From Solirubrobacterales bacterium (GTDB lineage Bacteria; Actinomycetota; Thermoleophilia; Solirubrobacterales; 70-9): DNA of 64,000 bases. The notes under the pieces were generated by a model. The model made no database searches, had not been told where the DNA came from, and was given only the letters and a program-made list of their open reading frames with translations. Shown here in pieces: positions 22,571 to 31,095 of the stretch (position 1 is its first letter; each line of letters opens with the position of its first letter). The translations under genes were made by a program, and so were the position numbers. Location: positions 1 to 64,000 of the forward strand of contig JANWHW010000028.1 of assembly GCA_025450195.1 (NCBI GenBank), written 5' to 3'.

Positions 22571-23814
22571 CGCCTCCCCCGCTCGGCCGCGCGTCGCTTC
22601 ATCTCCTCGGCCTTCGCCATCCTGCGCTCGATAGCCGCCGCCAGCTCGGGTGCCGGCCGGTAGGTCTCGCCTCGATCGCGCCGGAGCTCTTCGAGGTGGC
22701 GGATGACGCCCGGGCGGCCCATCAGGATCGTCATTTCGAATGGGCCCATCGGCCAGTTGAAGCCGAGCCGCATCGCCGTGTCCATGTCTTCGGGCGAGCC
22801 GACACCCTCTTCCAGGGCGAAGGCGGTCTCGTTGGCGATCTGGGCGATCAAGCGCGGCAGGATCATCGGCCCGGCGGGATCGATCTGGACCAGGTCTTCG
22901 GCGGCGAGGGTGGGGGTGTCGAACCGCAGGTCGGGATCCTCCTCCCGGTGCGGCCCGTCTCCGTACGCGTAGAACCCCTCGCCACTCTTGCGGCCAAGCT
23001 TGCCTTCTTCGACCATCTGCTCCTGGATTGGGCTGGGGCGCCAGCGCTCCGGCTCACCGCCCTGGGCGTAAAAGGAGCGGGCGACGCTGAGGTTGACGTC
23101 GAGGCCGATCAGGTCGATCAGCTCGAATGGCCCCATTCGGAACCCTCCACCGAGCCGGCAGACCCGGTCGATCGTCGCGGCCTCCGCGACCCCCTCGGCG
23201 AGCATTCGAAGCGACTCCAGCGTGAAGGGACGGGCGAGGCGGTTGGCGATGAAGCCAGGGCTGTCCTTGGCGCGGATCGGCGTTCGCCCCATGCGCACCC
23301 CGACTTCGGTGGTCGCCGTCAGAGCGGCCTCGCTTGAGTCGGCGGTCGCCACCACCTCAACCAGCTTCATCAAAGCGGGCGGGTTGAAGAAGTGCATGCC
23401 GACGACGCGCTCCGGGCGAGGTGTCTCGGCTGCGATCGCACTCACCGGCAGCGACGAAGTGTTGCTGGCGAGGATCGTCTCCTCCGTGCATGTCTCAGCC
23501 AGCGAGGTGAACAGCTCGCGCTTCAAGCCGAGGTCCTCGGGCGCGGCCTCGATCACCAGGTCGCATTCGCCGAGGTCGCGAAGGCTTCTTGCGGCGCCGA
23601 CGCGGTCACTTGCCGCATCGGCGTCCTCCTCGGCCCAGAGCCCCTTCGTGGCGCCCTTCGCCAGCGCCTCGCGTAGCCGCTGCACTCCTTTCTCGAGTGC
23701 AGCGGGGATGGGATCGTGCAGGCGAGTCTCATAGCCGCCCAGGGCGGCGATCTGGGCGATTCCGGCACCCATCGTTCCGGCCCCGACGACGCCGATCCGC
23801 TCGACCTCGTTCAC
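22567..23814 (-). CDS. 3-hydroxyacyl-CoA dehydrogenase
   Basis: 415 residues. N-terminal NAD-binding GVVGAGTMGAGIAQIAALGGYE, catalytic His in VVGMHFFNPPALMKLVEV, and two C-terminal 3HCDH domains, the second smaller (from NETAFALEEGVG). The dehydrogenase oxidises 3-hydroxyacyl-CoA to 3-ketoacyl-CoA. The GTG start overlaps the cupin stop (GTGA). Confidence 0.93.
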   Translation of the reverse strand: MNEVERIGVVGAGTMGAGIAQIAALGGYETRLHDPIPAALEKGVQRLREALAKGATKGLWAEEDADAASDRVGAARSLRDLGECDLVIEAAPEDLGLKRELFTSLAETCTEETILASNTSSLPVSAIAAETPRPERVVGMHFFNPPALMKLVEVVATADSSEAALTATTEVGVRMGRTPIRAKDSPGFIANRLARPFTLESLRMLAEGVAEAATIDRVCRLGGGFRMGPFELIDLIGLDVNLSVARSFYAQGGEPERWRPSPIQEQMVEEGKLGRKSGEGFYAYGDGPHREEDPDLRFDTPTLAAEDLVQIDPAGPMILPRLIAQIANETAFALEEGVGSPEDMDTAMRLGFNWPMGPFEMTILMGRPGVIRHLEELRRDRGETYRPAPELAAAIERRMAKAEEMKRRAAERGRR

Positions 23815-24317
23815 CGGGCCTCCGGGGCCTTTGGGGGAGGTGGTGGATCCTCGCCATCCCAGAACGAAGCCTCGTCGCGTGCGTGGAAGACCCGGTGAAT
23901 TCCCTCGCCACGCCCGCCCGGCGGGCGCCCGAAGGCACTCAACTTCCCGGACTCCGGTCGTATGACGACCTCCGGCGCATTCATCTCGCTGATCAGCAGG
24001 ACGCGCGCCTCAGCCTCGCTGCGATTGATGATCTGGTGTGCACCGGCCTCGCCCCGCGGGAAGGAGACGAGCTCGCCGGGCTCCAAGACCCGCTCGCCCT
24101 CGGATGTCCTCAGCGAGGGCGCTCCGGCGATCGCGATGACCATCTCCTCGTTGCCCAGGTGATAGTGAAGGGGGAACAGGGCCTCTCCGGGTGGAAGGGC
24201 GAAGAGGCTCGCGCCGAGCTTCTCGGCGCCGGCTTGGCGACCGAGTGGGGCTCGCTGCCATCTAAACCCCGGCTGCTCGCTCGACTCCTCGAAACTGGGC
24301 TCGTAGGCGTTTGCCAC
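23811..24317 (-). CDS. Cupin-domain protein
   Basis: 168 residues from the GTG at 24317; the longer frame to 24542 runs inside the enoyl-CoA hydratase gene and is unlikely. One cupin barrel with metal-type motifs FPLHYHLGNEEMVIAIAG (HxH...E) and GEAGAHQIINRSEAEARVLLIS. The role in the fatty-acid operon is unknown; such proteins may be isomerases or metabolite sensors. It is two bases downstream of the hydratase. Confidence 0.8.
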   Translation of the reverse strand: MANAYEPSFEESSEQPGFRWQRAPLGRQAGAEKLGASLFALPPGEALFPLHYHLGNEEMVIAIAGAPSLRTSEGERVLEPGELVSFPRGEAGAHQIINRSEAEARVLLISEMNAPEVVIRPESGKLSAFGRPPGGRGEGIHRVFHARDEASFWDGEDPPPPPKAPEAR

Positions 24318-24319
24318 TC

Positions 24320-25090
24320 TCAGCGCCCTTCGAATTTTGGCTCGCGCTTCTCGAGGAAGGCTTTCATGCCCTCGACGCGGTCCTCGGTCGCCATCGCCAG
24401 CTCGTAGAGGCGCCGCTCGTTCTCCAATCCGGCGGAAAGCGCCGTCTCCTCGGCTCCGATCACCGCCTGCTTGGCGAGGCGGGTTGCGATTGGCGGTCGC
24501 TCCGCCACCGTGTGGGCCAGCTCCATCGCCTCCTGCAGCCATTTTCCTTTCTTCACGACTTTGTTGACCAGGCCCATCTTCCGCGCCATCTCAGCGTCGA
24601 AGCGACGACCGGTCAGCACGTACTCCATCGCCAGCTGCTTGCCGAGCACCCGCGCCAGCCGTTGCGTACCGCCGCCTCCGGGGATGATCCCCAAAGTGAT
24701 CTCGGGCTGGCCGAAGCGAGCCTCGGCGTCGGCGACGATCATGTCGCAGGCAAGCGCCAGCTCGCAGCCGCCACCTAGGGCATAGCCGGAGACTGCGGCG
24801 ATCAGCGGCGTCTTGATCGCCGCCACGCGCCGCCAGAAGGAGGCGGCGGGGTGGCGCAGCGCCTCGGCGAAGCTGCGCTCGCTCATCGACTTGATGTCGG
24901 CTCCAGCGGCGAAGACCTGATCGGAGCCGGCGATCACCACGCAGCGCACATCGGGGTCGGGGTCGAGCCGCTCCAGCTCAGAGGCGAGCTCCTCCATCAT
25001 CTCCGGCGAGAGGGCGTTGCGCGCCTCGGGCCGGTTCAGGCGCAGCAGGGCAACGTGGCCGTCGAGCGAGGTCTCGACCAGTCCCGCCAT
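24320..25090 (-). CDS. Enoyl-CoA hydratase/isomerase
   Basis: 256 residues, crotonase fold. Oxyanion-hole segments are ADIKSMSERSF and VSGYALGGGCELALACD. The hydratase glutamates are expected in GGCELALACD and in FGQPEITLGIIPGGGGTQRL, both present. The enzyme hydrates trans-2-enoyl-CoA. It is part of the minus-strand beta-oxidation run, five bases after the acyl-CoA dehydrogenase. Confidence 0.93.
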   Translation of the reverse strand: MAGLVETSLDGHVALLRLNRPEARNALSPEMMEELASELERLDPDPDVRCVVIAGSDQVFAAGADIKSMSERSFAEALRHPAASFWRRVAAIKTPLIAAVSGYALGGGCELALACDMIVADAEARFGQPEITLGIIPGGGGTQRLARVLGKQLAMEYVLTGRRFDAEMARKMGLVNKVVKKGKWLQEAMELAHTVAERPPIATRLAKQAVIGAEETALSAGLENERRLYELAMATEDRVEGMKAFLEKREPKFEGR

Positions 25091-25094
25091 CTAC

Positions 25095-26264
25095 TCAGCT
25101 CTCGACCATGGGAGTCATTGCGTTCTCCCCGGTGGCCGCGCGGCCGATGATCAGCTTCTGGATCTGCGAGGTGCCCTCGTAGAGGGTCGTCACTCTGGCG
25201 TCGCGCAGGTAGCGCTCGACCGGGTAGTCGTCGACGTAGCCGGCCCCGCCATGTACCTGGATCGCCAGGTTGGCGCATTCGACCGCCGACTCGGTTGCGT
25301 AGAGCTTCGCCACCGAGGTCTCCATCGTGTTCGGCTTGCCTTCGTCCTTGAGCACGCCGGCGCGGTAGACCAACATCCGCGACGCGTCACGCTTGAGGAT
25401 CATGTCGGCGATCATCTCCTGGACCAGCTGGAAGCGGGCGAGCGGGACACCGAACTGCTTGCGCTCCTTGGAATAGGCGACCGAGGCTTCCACGCAGCCT
25501 TCGCAGATGCCGACGCAACCGGCGGCGACGCTGTAGCGGCCGTTGTCGAGGGCGCTCATCGCGACCTTGAAGCCATCGCCGATCTCGCCGAGCATCGCGT
25601 CGTCCCCCACCTCGACTGAGTCGAGCGAGATCTCGCCGGTGTCGGAGGAGCGCAGCCCGAGCTTGCCGTGGATCTCCTGGGTGGTGAAGCCCTCGCTGTC
25701 GGTGGGGACGAGGAAGCAGGCGAGGCCGCGATGCTTTTTCTCTGGGTCGGTTTGGGCGAAGATCAGCGCCACCTCGGAGAAGTTGGCGAGCGAGATCCAC
25801 ATCTTCTGGCCGCTGATCGACCAGCCCGAGTCTGTCTTGGTGGCCCGGGTACGCAGGTTGGCTGCGTCGGAGCCGGTGTCGGGCTCGGTCAGGCCGAAGC
25901 AGCCGAGCGCCTCGCCCGAGCAGAGTCGCGGCAGCCACTTCTGCTTCTGCTCCTCGGTGCCCCACTTCTCGATCGAGCCGGCGACAAGCGAGGTCTGCAC
26001 CGAGACGACCGTGCGCGCCGAGGAGTCGGCGCGGCCGACCTGCTCGACGATCAGCCCGTACCCGATGTAGTCGAGGCCGCGGCCGCCGTAGGCCTCGGCG
26101 ACCGGGGCGCCCAGGTAGCCGACCTCGCCCAGCTTGCTGGCCAGCTCACGGTCGAAGCGGCAGGCGCGATCGTTGTCACGGACCCTGGGGAAGATCTCCT
26201 TGTCGGCGAAATCGCGAGCCGTTTCGGAGATCAGGCGCTGCTCGTCGGTCAACTGGAAGTCCAT
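25095..26264 (-). CDS. Acyl-CoA dehydrogenase
   Basis: 389 residues. FAD signature segments LGCFGLTEPDTGSDAANL and WISLANFSEVALIFAQ, and the catalytic glutamate in TTLYEGTSQIQKLIIGRA near the C-terminus. Full length. It introduces the 2,3-double bond in acyl-CoA with electron transfer flavoprotein as acceptor; short/branched-chain types are closest in style, but chain length cannot be fixed. First enzyme in the local beta-oxidation order. Confidence 0.94.
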   Translation of the reverse strand: MDFQLTDEQRLISETARDFADKEIFPRVRDNDRACRFDRELASKLGEVGYLGAPVAEAYGGRGLDYIGYGLIVEQVGRADSSARTVVSVQTSLVAGSIEKWGTEEQKQKWLPRLCSGEALGCFGLTEPDTGSDAANLRTRATKTDSGWSISGQKMWISLANFSEVALIFAQTDPEKKHRGLACFLVPTDSEGFTTQEIHGKLGLRSSDTGEISLDSVEVGDDAMLGEIGDGFKVAMSALDNGRYSVAAGCVGICEGCVEASVAYSKERKQFGVPLARFQLVQEMIADMILKRDASRMLVYRAGVLKDEGKPNTMETSVAKLYATESAVECANLAIQVHGGAGYVDDYPVERYLRDARVTTLYEGTSQIQKLIIGRAATGENAMTPMVES

Positions 26265-26295
26265 CTCACCTCTGTTCTTTCGATTTCTTCATCAC

Positions 26296-27090
26296 TCACG
26301 GAAGTTCACGTCCCAACGTCGCCGCGAAGGCCTCTTGCGCCTCGCGGGTGCGGGCGCCGGGCGCCGAGGGGAGCTCGGTGCCGTCGATGGTGGATACAGC
26401 TTGGATCTCACGCGTGGTCGAGGCGAGGAAAGCCTCCTGTGCGGCGCGCAAGTCGGCAACCGGCCAGGTGCCCTGCTCGACGTCGAGCGCCTTGACCAAT
26501 CGGTCGCGGGTGATCGACTCGAGCACTCCCGCACTGAGAGCGGACGTGCGCAGCGTTCCCTGCGGAGAGACCCAGAAGATCGAGGATGTCGGTGGCTCGA
26601 GCACGGTCCCGTCCGGCTGCACCAGCACCGCCTCATCGGCGCCCTGCGCTTTGGCCAGGCGGGTTGCCTGCATGTTGGCGGCATAGGAGAGCGACTTGAC
26701 CCCGTTGAGGATCACCGTCGGGCAGTAGGTGACGGTGGCGACGCGCACCGTCTCGGCGTGGGGCGGGAGCGGCTCGGTCATGGCGAGCCGCCGGCCGCTA
26801 CGGGTGACGATCAGGCGCAATTGGCCATCGGCGTCGCCTGCCTCGTCCAGCAGGGCGTCGATCTCACCCTCAAGTGCCTCCCGGTCGAACTCCAGCTCGA
26901 TTGCCGTCGCCGAGCGCTGCAACCGGTTGAGGTGGTCGTCGAGGGCAAACGGGCGCCCGCTGTAGAGGCGGATTACCTCGAAGGCACCATCGCCCCGATA
27001 GAGGCCGTCGTCCTTCAGCGGCACCATCGCCTCAGCGGTCGGCGTGATCCGCCCGTCGACACTCGCCAGCTCTTCAAATGGGGTCGTCAT
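26296..27090 (-). CDS. Class IV aminotransferase / aminodeoxychorismate lyase-like
   Basis: 264 residues. PLP fold-type IV hallmarks are GLYRGDGAFEVIRLYSGRPFALDDHLNRL, the lysine in GVKSLSYAANMQATRLA, and DEAVLVQPDGTVLEPPTSSIFWV. The family includes branched-chain aminotransferase, D-alanine aminotransferase and ADC lyase (PabC); the short length and the EPPTSSIF motif favour lyase or D-amino-acid types. Folate synthesis gene folC is elsewhere in the window, so a PabC role is plausible but unproved. Confidence 0.83.
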   Translation of the reverse strand: MTTPFEELASVDGRITPTAEAMVPLKDDGLYRGDGAFEVIRLYSGRPFALDDHLNRLQRSATAIELEFDREALEGEIDALLDEAGDADGQLRLIVTRSGRRLAMTEPLPPHAETVRVATVTYCPTVILNGVKSLSYAANMQATRLAKAQGADEAVLVQPDGTVLEPPTSSIFWVSPQGTLRTSALSAGVLESITRDRLVKALDVEQGTWPVADLRAAQEAFLASTTREIQAVSTIDGTELPSAPGARTREAQEAFAATLGRELP

Positions 27091-27102
27091 CGGGTGGCGA
27101 GG

Positions 27103-27552
27103 CTACCTGTCCAATTCGTCGCGCGTTCGCCAGCGCCAGCTCCAGGCGATGCTCTCGCGTCCCGCCTCGACGAGGGCGAGGTCTATCGCGGCTTTGTCGT
27201 CGCGTTCTGATGTGTCGAAGATGGGCATGCACCAAAAGCAGATATGGACCGGATGTCGATCGAGGTACTCAGGCTCTTCGTCCTCGTCCCAGATCTCCGG
27301 TTCGTCAACCCAGCTGCCCCCAATCATCAGCCACGCGGCGCGGCGATTACAGGCTTCGCAGAGTCCATCTGGCGCCCATTCCAGTTCGTCCCAATAGCCG
27401 GTTTCCCAGCGATCGTCGAGCCACATCGAGAGGCGCACGAAGTGACAGTTCCACCAGCGGGGTAGCCGGATCGTCAGCCTCACGATCGCGGGCCGATAGG
27501 CGATGTAGTCGACCCACATGCAGAGCCGATTCAGTCCGCGGTGGACGAGCAT
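27103..27552 (-). CDS. Hypothetical four-cysteine protein
   Basis: 149 residues from ATG 27552. Not recognised. It has a Trp-rich middle (LPRWWNCHFVRLSMWLDDRWETGYWDEL) and two CxxC pairs (LCEACNRR and HICFWCMP) that could bind zinc, separated by an acidic DEPEIWDEDEEPEYLD stretch. It lies between the thiolase and the aminotransferase on the same strand. Composition is unlike noncoding shadow, but support is modest. Confidence 0.5.
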   Translation of the reverse strand: MLVHRGLNRLCMWVDYIAYRPAIVRLTIRLPRWWNCHFVRLSMWLDDRWETGYWDELEWAPDGLCEACNRRAAWLMIGGSWVDEPEIWDEDEEPEYLDRHPVHICFWCMPIFDTSERDDKAAIDLALVEAGRESIAWSWRWRTRDELDR

Positions 27553-27583
27553 CTGTGCCCGACGGTGCACAGGCCCCACCGTC

Positions 27584-28783
27584 CTAGACCGCTTCGAACA
27601 CCGTTGCCAGGCCCTGGCCGACACCGACGCACATGGTCGCGATCCCGTAGCGGCCGTTGCGGCGGCGCAGCTCGCGCACCAGCGTCGTGGCGAGGCGGGC
27701 GCCCGAGCAGCCGAGTGGGTGGCCTAGGGCGATCGCCCCACCGTTGACGTTGAGCTTTTCCTCGTCTATTCCCAGCTCCCGCGCGGAGGCGAGCACCTGG
27801 GAGGCGAAGGCCTCGTTCAGCTCGATCAAATCGATCTGGTCCAGAGTTAGGCCGGCGGCTGCCAGAGCGCGCGGAATTGCCTCTACTGGGCCGATCCCCA
27901 TATATGCCGGGTCGACTCCGGCGACGCCGAAGGAAACGACTCGGGCGAGCGGCTCCGCACCGAGTTGCTTGACCCCCTCCTCAGAGGCGATCAGCGTGCA
28001 GGCGGCGCCGTCGTTGAGGGTCGATGCATTGCCGGCGGTGACCGTTCCGTTCTCTCGGAAGACCGGGCGCAGCTTGGCCATCTTCTCCAGCGAGGCGTCG
28101 GGTCGCGGTCCCTCATCGACCCCCACGTTCACCGTCTCTCGACCTTGCGGCGCCTCGATCGGGACGATCTCCTCGGCGAAGACTCCGGCCTCAGCCGCGG
28201 CGACCGCTCGCTGATGGCTGCGCAGCGCGAAAGCGTCCTGATCCTCGCGGCTGATTCCGTAGCGTTCAGCGACATTCTCACCTGTCTCGCCCATCGACTC
28301 GGTGGAAACGCCCAGCCCTGCCATTCGCGGATTGATCAATCGCCAGCCAAGGGTCGTGTCGTGCATCGTTTGTGGCCCGCGTGGTAGACCGCGCTCGGGC
28401 TTCGACACCACCCAAGGGGCTCGACTCATCGATTCGACTCCACCCGCCAGATAGAAGTCGCCCTCACCGAGCTTGGTCGCTCGAGCCGCGGCGTTGATGG
28501 CCTCGAGACCGGAGGCGCAGAGGCGGTTGACGGTCGCGCCCGGCACGCTCGTTGGCAGGCCCGCGAGGAGGCCGGCCATCCGCGCCACGTCGCGGTTGTC
28601 CTCTCCGGACTGGTTCGCGGCCCCGAAATAGATATCGGCGATCTGCTCCGGATCGACGCCCGTCCGCTCGACGACGGCGCGCACGACGTGTGCGGCGAGG
28701 TCATCGGGGCGAACGCCGGAGAGCGCTCCTCGGTAGCTGCCCATGGGAGTGCGGATCGCGTCGACGATGTAGGCCTGATTCAT
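27584..28783 (-). CDS. Acetyl-CoA C-acyltransferase (thiolase)
   Basis: 399 residues. Acyl-enzyme Cys in VNRLCASGLEAINAAAR (about residue 90), His in NVNGGAIALGHPLGCSGARL and second Cys in YGIATMCVGVGQG. Cleaves 3-ketoacyl-CoA in beta-oxidation or condenses acetyl-CoA. With the dehydrogenase, hydratase and hydroxyacyl-CoA dehydrogenase downstream on the same strand, it completes a beta-oxidation set. Confidence 0.94.
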   Translation of the reverse strand: MNQAYIVDAIRTPMGSYRGALSGVRPDDLAAHVVRAVVERTGVDPEQIADIYFGAANQSGEDNRDVARMAGLLAGLPTSVPGATVNRLCASGLEAINAAARATKLGEGDFYLAGGVESMSRAPWVVSKPERGLPRGPQTMHDTTLGWRLINPRMAGLGVSTESMGETGENVAERYGISREDQDAFALRSHQRAVAAAEAGVFAEEIVPIEAPQGRETVNVGVDEGPRPDASLEKMAKLRPVFRENGTVTAGNASTLNDGAACTLIASEEGVKQLGAEPLARVVSFGVAGVDPAYMGIGPVEAIPRALAAAGLTLDQIDLIELNEAFASQVLASARELGIDEEKLNVNGGAIALGHPLGCSGARLATTLVRELRRRNGRYGIATMCVGVGQGLATVFEAV

Positions 28784-28818
28784 GCGAAGGGCATTAAAGG
28801 GGACCCGGGGGCCGGGCG

Positions 28819-28824
28819 TATCCT
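28819..28824 (+). promoter_or_regulatory. -10 box, leaderless arrangement
   Basis: TATCCT then six bases then GTG 28831. Confidence 0.45.
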
Positions 28825-28830
28825 AGGAGC

Positions 28831-29124
28831 GTGGCTTTCGTCCTTGGGACACTCGGAATGCTGGTGTTCATTGCCGGTGTGCTGCTGGTTGTCGGCTACT
28901 TCTACGAGGGGAAGGACGCGGACCTCGTCGACTGGAAACTGACTCGCTCGCCCGAAGTCGAGGCGCAAAACGAAATCGACGATGTCCGCCAGATGCTGGA
29001 GGCGCAGAACGAGATGCGTCGCCGTCGTGGAGCCCCGGAAATCGATGGCGAGAAGCTCCGCGAGGAAGTCCAGGGGGAAGAGCTCGAGCGGCTGCGTCGC
29101 GGCAACTCGTTGGAAGCCGGCTGA
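28831..29124 (+). CDS. Single-helix membrane protein with coiled-coil tail
   Basis: 97 residues from a GTG. One N-terminal transmembrane helix (VLGTLGMLVFIAGVLLVVGYFYEG) is followed by a charged helical cytoplasmic segment (EVEAQNEIDDVRQMLEAQNEMRRRRGAPEIDGEKLREEV). Unrecognised. It lies nine bases before the Rossmann-fold gene, so they are probably one transcript. Confidence 0.65.
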   Translation: MAFVLGTLGMLVFIAGVLLVVGYFYEGKDADLVDWKLTRSPEVEAQNEIDDVRQMLEAQNEMRRRRGAPEIDGEKLREEVQGEELERLRRGNSLEAG

Positions 29125-29133
29125 AGGCGCTCG

Positions 29134-29667
29134 ATGGCTCGCGCGCTGATAGTGGGCTGTGGCTGTCGCGGGCGGCTACTGGGTAAAGGGCTTCTGGACG
29201 GTGGCTGGGCTGTGCGCGGAACGAGTAGGCACACGGCGGGCCTGAAAGCGATTGAAGTGGCTGGGATCGAGGCTGTCCAGGCAGATCCGGCGCAGCCCGG
29301 GACGGTGCTCGAGCTGGTCGGCGACGTCGCGGTCGTCGTTTGGCTGCTCGGCTCCGCTAGGCCCGAAGCCCGCGGGGCGGGAGAGGCAGCCGGGGAGGAG
29401 GAGATCGCCGCGATCCATGGCACCCGCTTGGAGCGCCTACTCGAGAAGCTGGTCGACACCCCCGTCAGGGGCTTTGTCTACGAGGCCGCGGGGACCGTCC
29501 CGTCGCATCGCCTCCAGCACGGCAAGGCCCTCGTGGAGCTCGCGGGGGAGCGTTGGCGGATCCCCGTTGCGGCGGTTGCCGCCGATCCGGAGGATGCTTC
29601 GTCCTGGGCAGAGGAGATGTTGACTGCGACCCTGAAGCTCGCTTCTCCGGCCGGCAACTCCATATAG
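29134..29667 (+). CDS. Rossmann-fold NAD(P)-binding protein, short
   Basis: 177 residues. The start ALIVGCGCRGRLLGKGLLDGGWAVRGTSR is a dinucleotide-binding beta-alpha-beta with Gly-x-Gly-x-x-Gly, as in atypical SDR or epimerase-like proteins. The remainder (VYEAAGTVPSHRLQHGKALVELAGERWRIPVAAV) lacks the YxxxK catalytic pair. Function unknown; possibly a structural relative only. Confidence 0.7.
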   Translation: MARALIVGCGCRGRLLGKGLLDGGWAVRGTSRHTAGLKAIEVAGIEAVQADPAQPGTVLELVGDVAVVVWLLGSARPEARGAGEAAGEEEIAAIHGTRLERLLEKLVDTPVRGFVYEAAGTVPSHRLQHGKALVELAGERWRIPVAAVAADPEDASSWAEEMLTATLKLASPAGNSI

Positions 29668-29723
29668 CTAAACTCGGATAAGAATTGAGGCAAATATCCT
29701 GAGCACCCGAAGGGAGCGGTCCG

Positions 29724-30395
29724 ATGACGTTGCAGCTTGGTGACGTAGCACCTGATTTCGAGGCCGACACGACCGAGGGTCGGATCAAATTCCACGACTG
29801 GATCGGCGATTCGTGGGCGGTGCTTTTCTCACACCCGAAGGACTTCACCCCGGTCTGCACGACGGAGCTCGGCTACATGGCGAGCATTGAGCCCGAGTTC
29901 GCGAAGCGCAACGTAAAGATCATCGGGCTCTCGGTCGATCCGCTCGACAAGCACGAGGAGTGGGCGAGCGACATCGAGGCGACCCAGGGCACGGCGCCGA
30001 ACTACCCGATCGTCAGTGACGCTGACTTCCAGGTCTCAAAGCTCTACGGGATGCTGCCGGCCGACGTCTCTGGCGACCCCGGGGACCGCACGCCCGCCGA
30101 CAACCAGACTGTGCGCAACGTCTTCGTCGTCGGCCCAGACAAGAAGATCAAACTCATCCTCGTCTATCCGATGACGACCGGGCGCAACTTCGACGAGGTC
30201 CTGCGCGTGATCGACTCGCTCCAGCTCACCGCCCAGCACAAGGTCGCAACCCCGGCCCAATGGCAACAGGGTGGCGACGTGATCATCGCCGGCTCGGTCT
30301 CCAACGACCAGGCGAAGGAGATCTACCCGGAGGGCTGGGAGGAGCCGCGCCCCTACATCCGCATCGTTCCCCAGCCCGAGAAGGTCTCGAGCTAG
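29724..30395 (+). CDS. 1-Cys peroxiredoxin (Prx6 type)
   Basis: 223 residues. Peroxidatic Cys in HPKDFTPVCTTELGYM (about residue 47) with the preceding Pro/Thr. The long C-terminal extension (DFQVSKLYGML through WEEPRPYIRIVPQPEKV) is typical of Prx6, which lacks a resolving Cys. Reduces hydrogen and organic peroxides. GAAGGGAG before the ATG is a good ribosome site; the AT-rich 29665-29700 stretch probably contains the promoter. Confidence 0.94.
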   Translation: MTLQLGDVAPDFEADTTEGRIKFHDWIGDSWAVLFSHPKDFTPVCTTELGYMASIEPEFAKRNVKIIGLSVDPLDKHEEWASDIEATQGTAPNYPIVSDADFQVSKLYGMLPADVSGDPGDRTPADNQTVRNVFVVGPDKKIKLILVYPMTTGRNFDEVLRVIDSLQLTAQHKVATPAQWQQGGDVIIAGSVSNDQAKEIYPEGWEEPRPYIRIVPQPEKVSS

Positions 30396-30419
30396 CCTCG
30401 GCTTATAGCTGTGGACCGT

Positions 30420-30974
30420 CTAGTCGAGGCGGTCCAGCAGCTCGCCCAGGATGCGGGCGGTAGCTCCCCAGATCAGATGTCCCTCGACCTCGTAGGTGGG
30501 GGTGTGGATGGCGACGCCGCGGCGAACCAGGCGACGCATCGCATAGGCATCGTGCAGCTTCTCGAATGAGAAGGTGAGGACTGTCTCCACCTCGTCGGGG
30601 CATGGTTGGAGGTCGAGCTCAGTGGGGTTGGGGACGACGCCGACGAAGGGATGAATGCGATAGCCGGTCGCGAAGGTCGCGGTGGGTGGCAGCGCGCCGC
30701 GCAACTCCACCAAGGATGGGTCAAGCGCGATCTCCTCTTGGGCCTCGCGAAGAGCGGTTGCGGTCAGATCGGCGTCACCCTCGTCCTGGCGGCCCCCCGG
30801 GAAGGAGATCTCTCCGGCATGACGCCGCAGGTCCGAATGGCGCTCGGTGAAGATCAGTCCCGGGGCGTCTGGCCAGTCGTAGAGCGCCACCAGCACGGCG
30901 GCGTCGGTTCTGCCGCGTGTCTCCATAGCCGCGGCGTCCTCCACGCTAAGCAGCCGCTTGGTCAGATCATCCAT
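30420..30974 (-). CDS. NUDIX hydrolase, CoA-pyrophosphatase type
   Basis: 184 residues from ATG 30974 (204 if begun at 31034). The Nudix box is GGRQDEGDADLTATALREAQEEI, preceded by RRHAGEISFPGG, the extra motif of CoA pyrophosphatases (NudL/CoAse). It likely cleaves CoA or acyl-CoA to 3',5'-ADP and phosphopantetheine, a plausible partner to local acyl-CoA metabolism. Confidence 0.88.
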   Translation of the reverse strand: MDDLTKRLLSVEDAAAMETRGRTDAAVLVALYDWPDAPGLIFTERHSDLRRHAGEISFPGGRQDEGDADLTATALREAQEEIALDPSLVELRGALPPTATFATGYRIHPFVGVVPNPTELDLQPCPDEVETVLTFSFEKLHDAYAMRRLVRRGVAIHTPTYEVEGHLIWGATARILGELLDRLD

Positions 30975-31014
30975 GGCGGGGATCATCCCTCGACGGCTCA
31001 GTGTGGGCGCCAAA

Positions 31015-31031
31015 GTTGCGCTATGCGCAAC
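31015..31031. repeat. Short perfect hairpin near the CTCTCGC repeat
   Basis: GTTGCGC-TAT-GCGCAAC, seven pairs with a three-base loop, directly next to the hairpin repeat at 31050. Confidence 0.6.
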
Positions 31032-31049
31032 CAAGCCGCCCAGGGGGTT

Positions 31050-31086
31050 GGGCGAGTTGCTCTCGCATAGCGAGAGGAAAGCGCCC
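31050..31086. repeat. 37-bp hairpin repeat, copy 1
   Basis: GGGCGA-GTTG-CTCTCGC-ATA-GCGAGAG-GAAA-GCGCCC. The same element with two differences occurs at 35749-35785, where CTCTTGC replaces CTCTCGC and the right outer arm is TCGCCC. It lies between the SDR gene end and the NUDIX start. Confidence 0.7.
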
Positions 31087-31095
31087 AGGTAAGAC

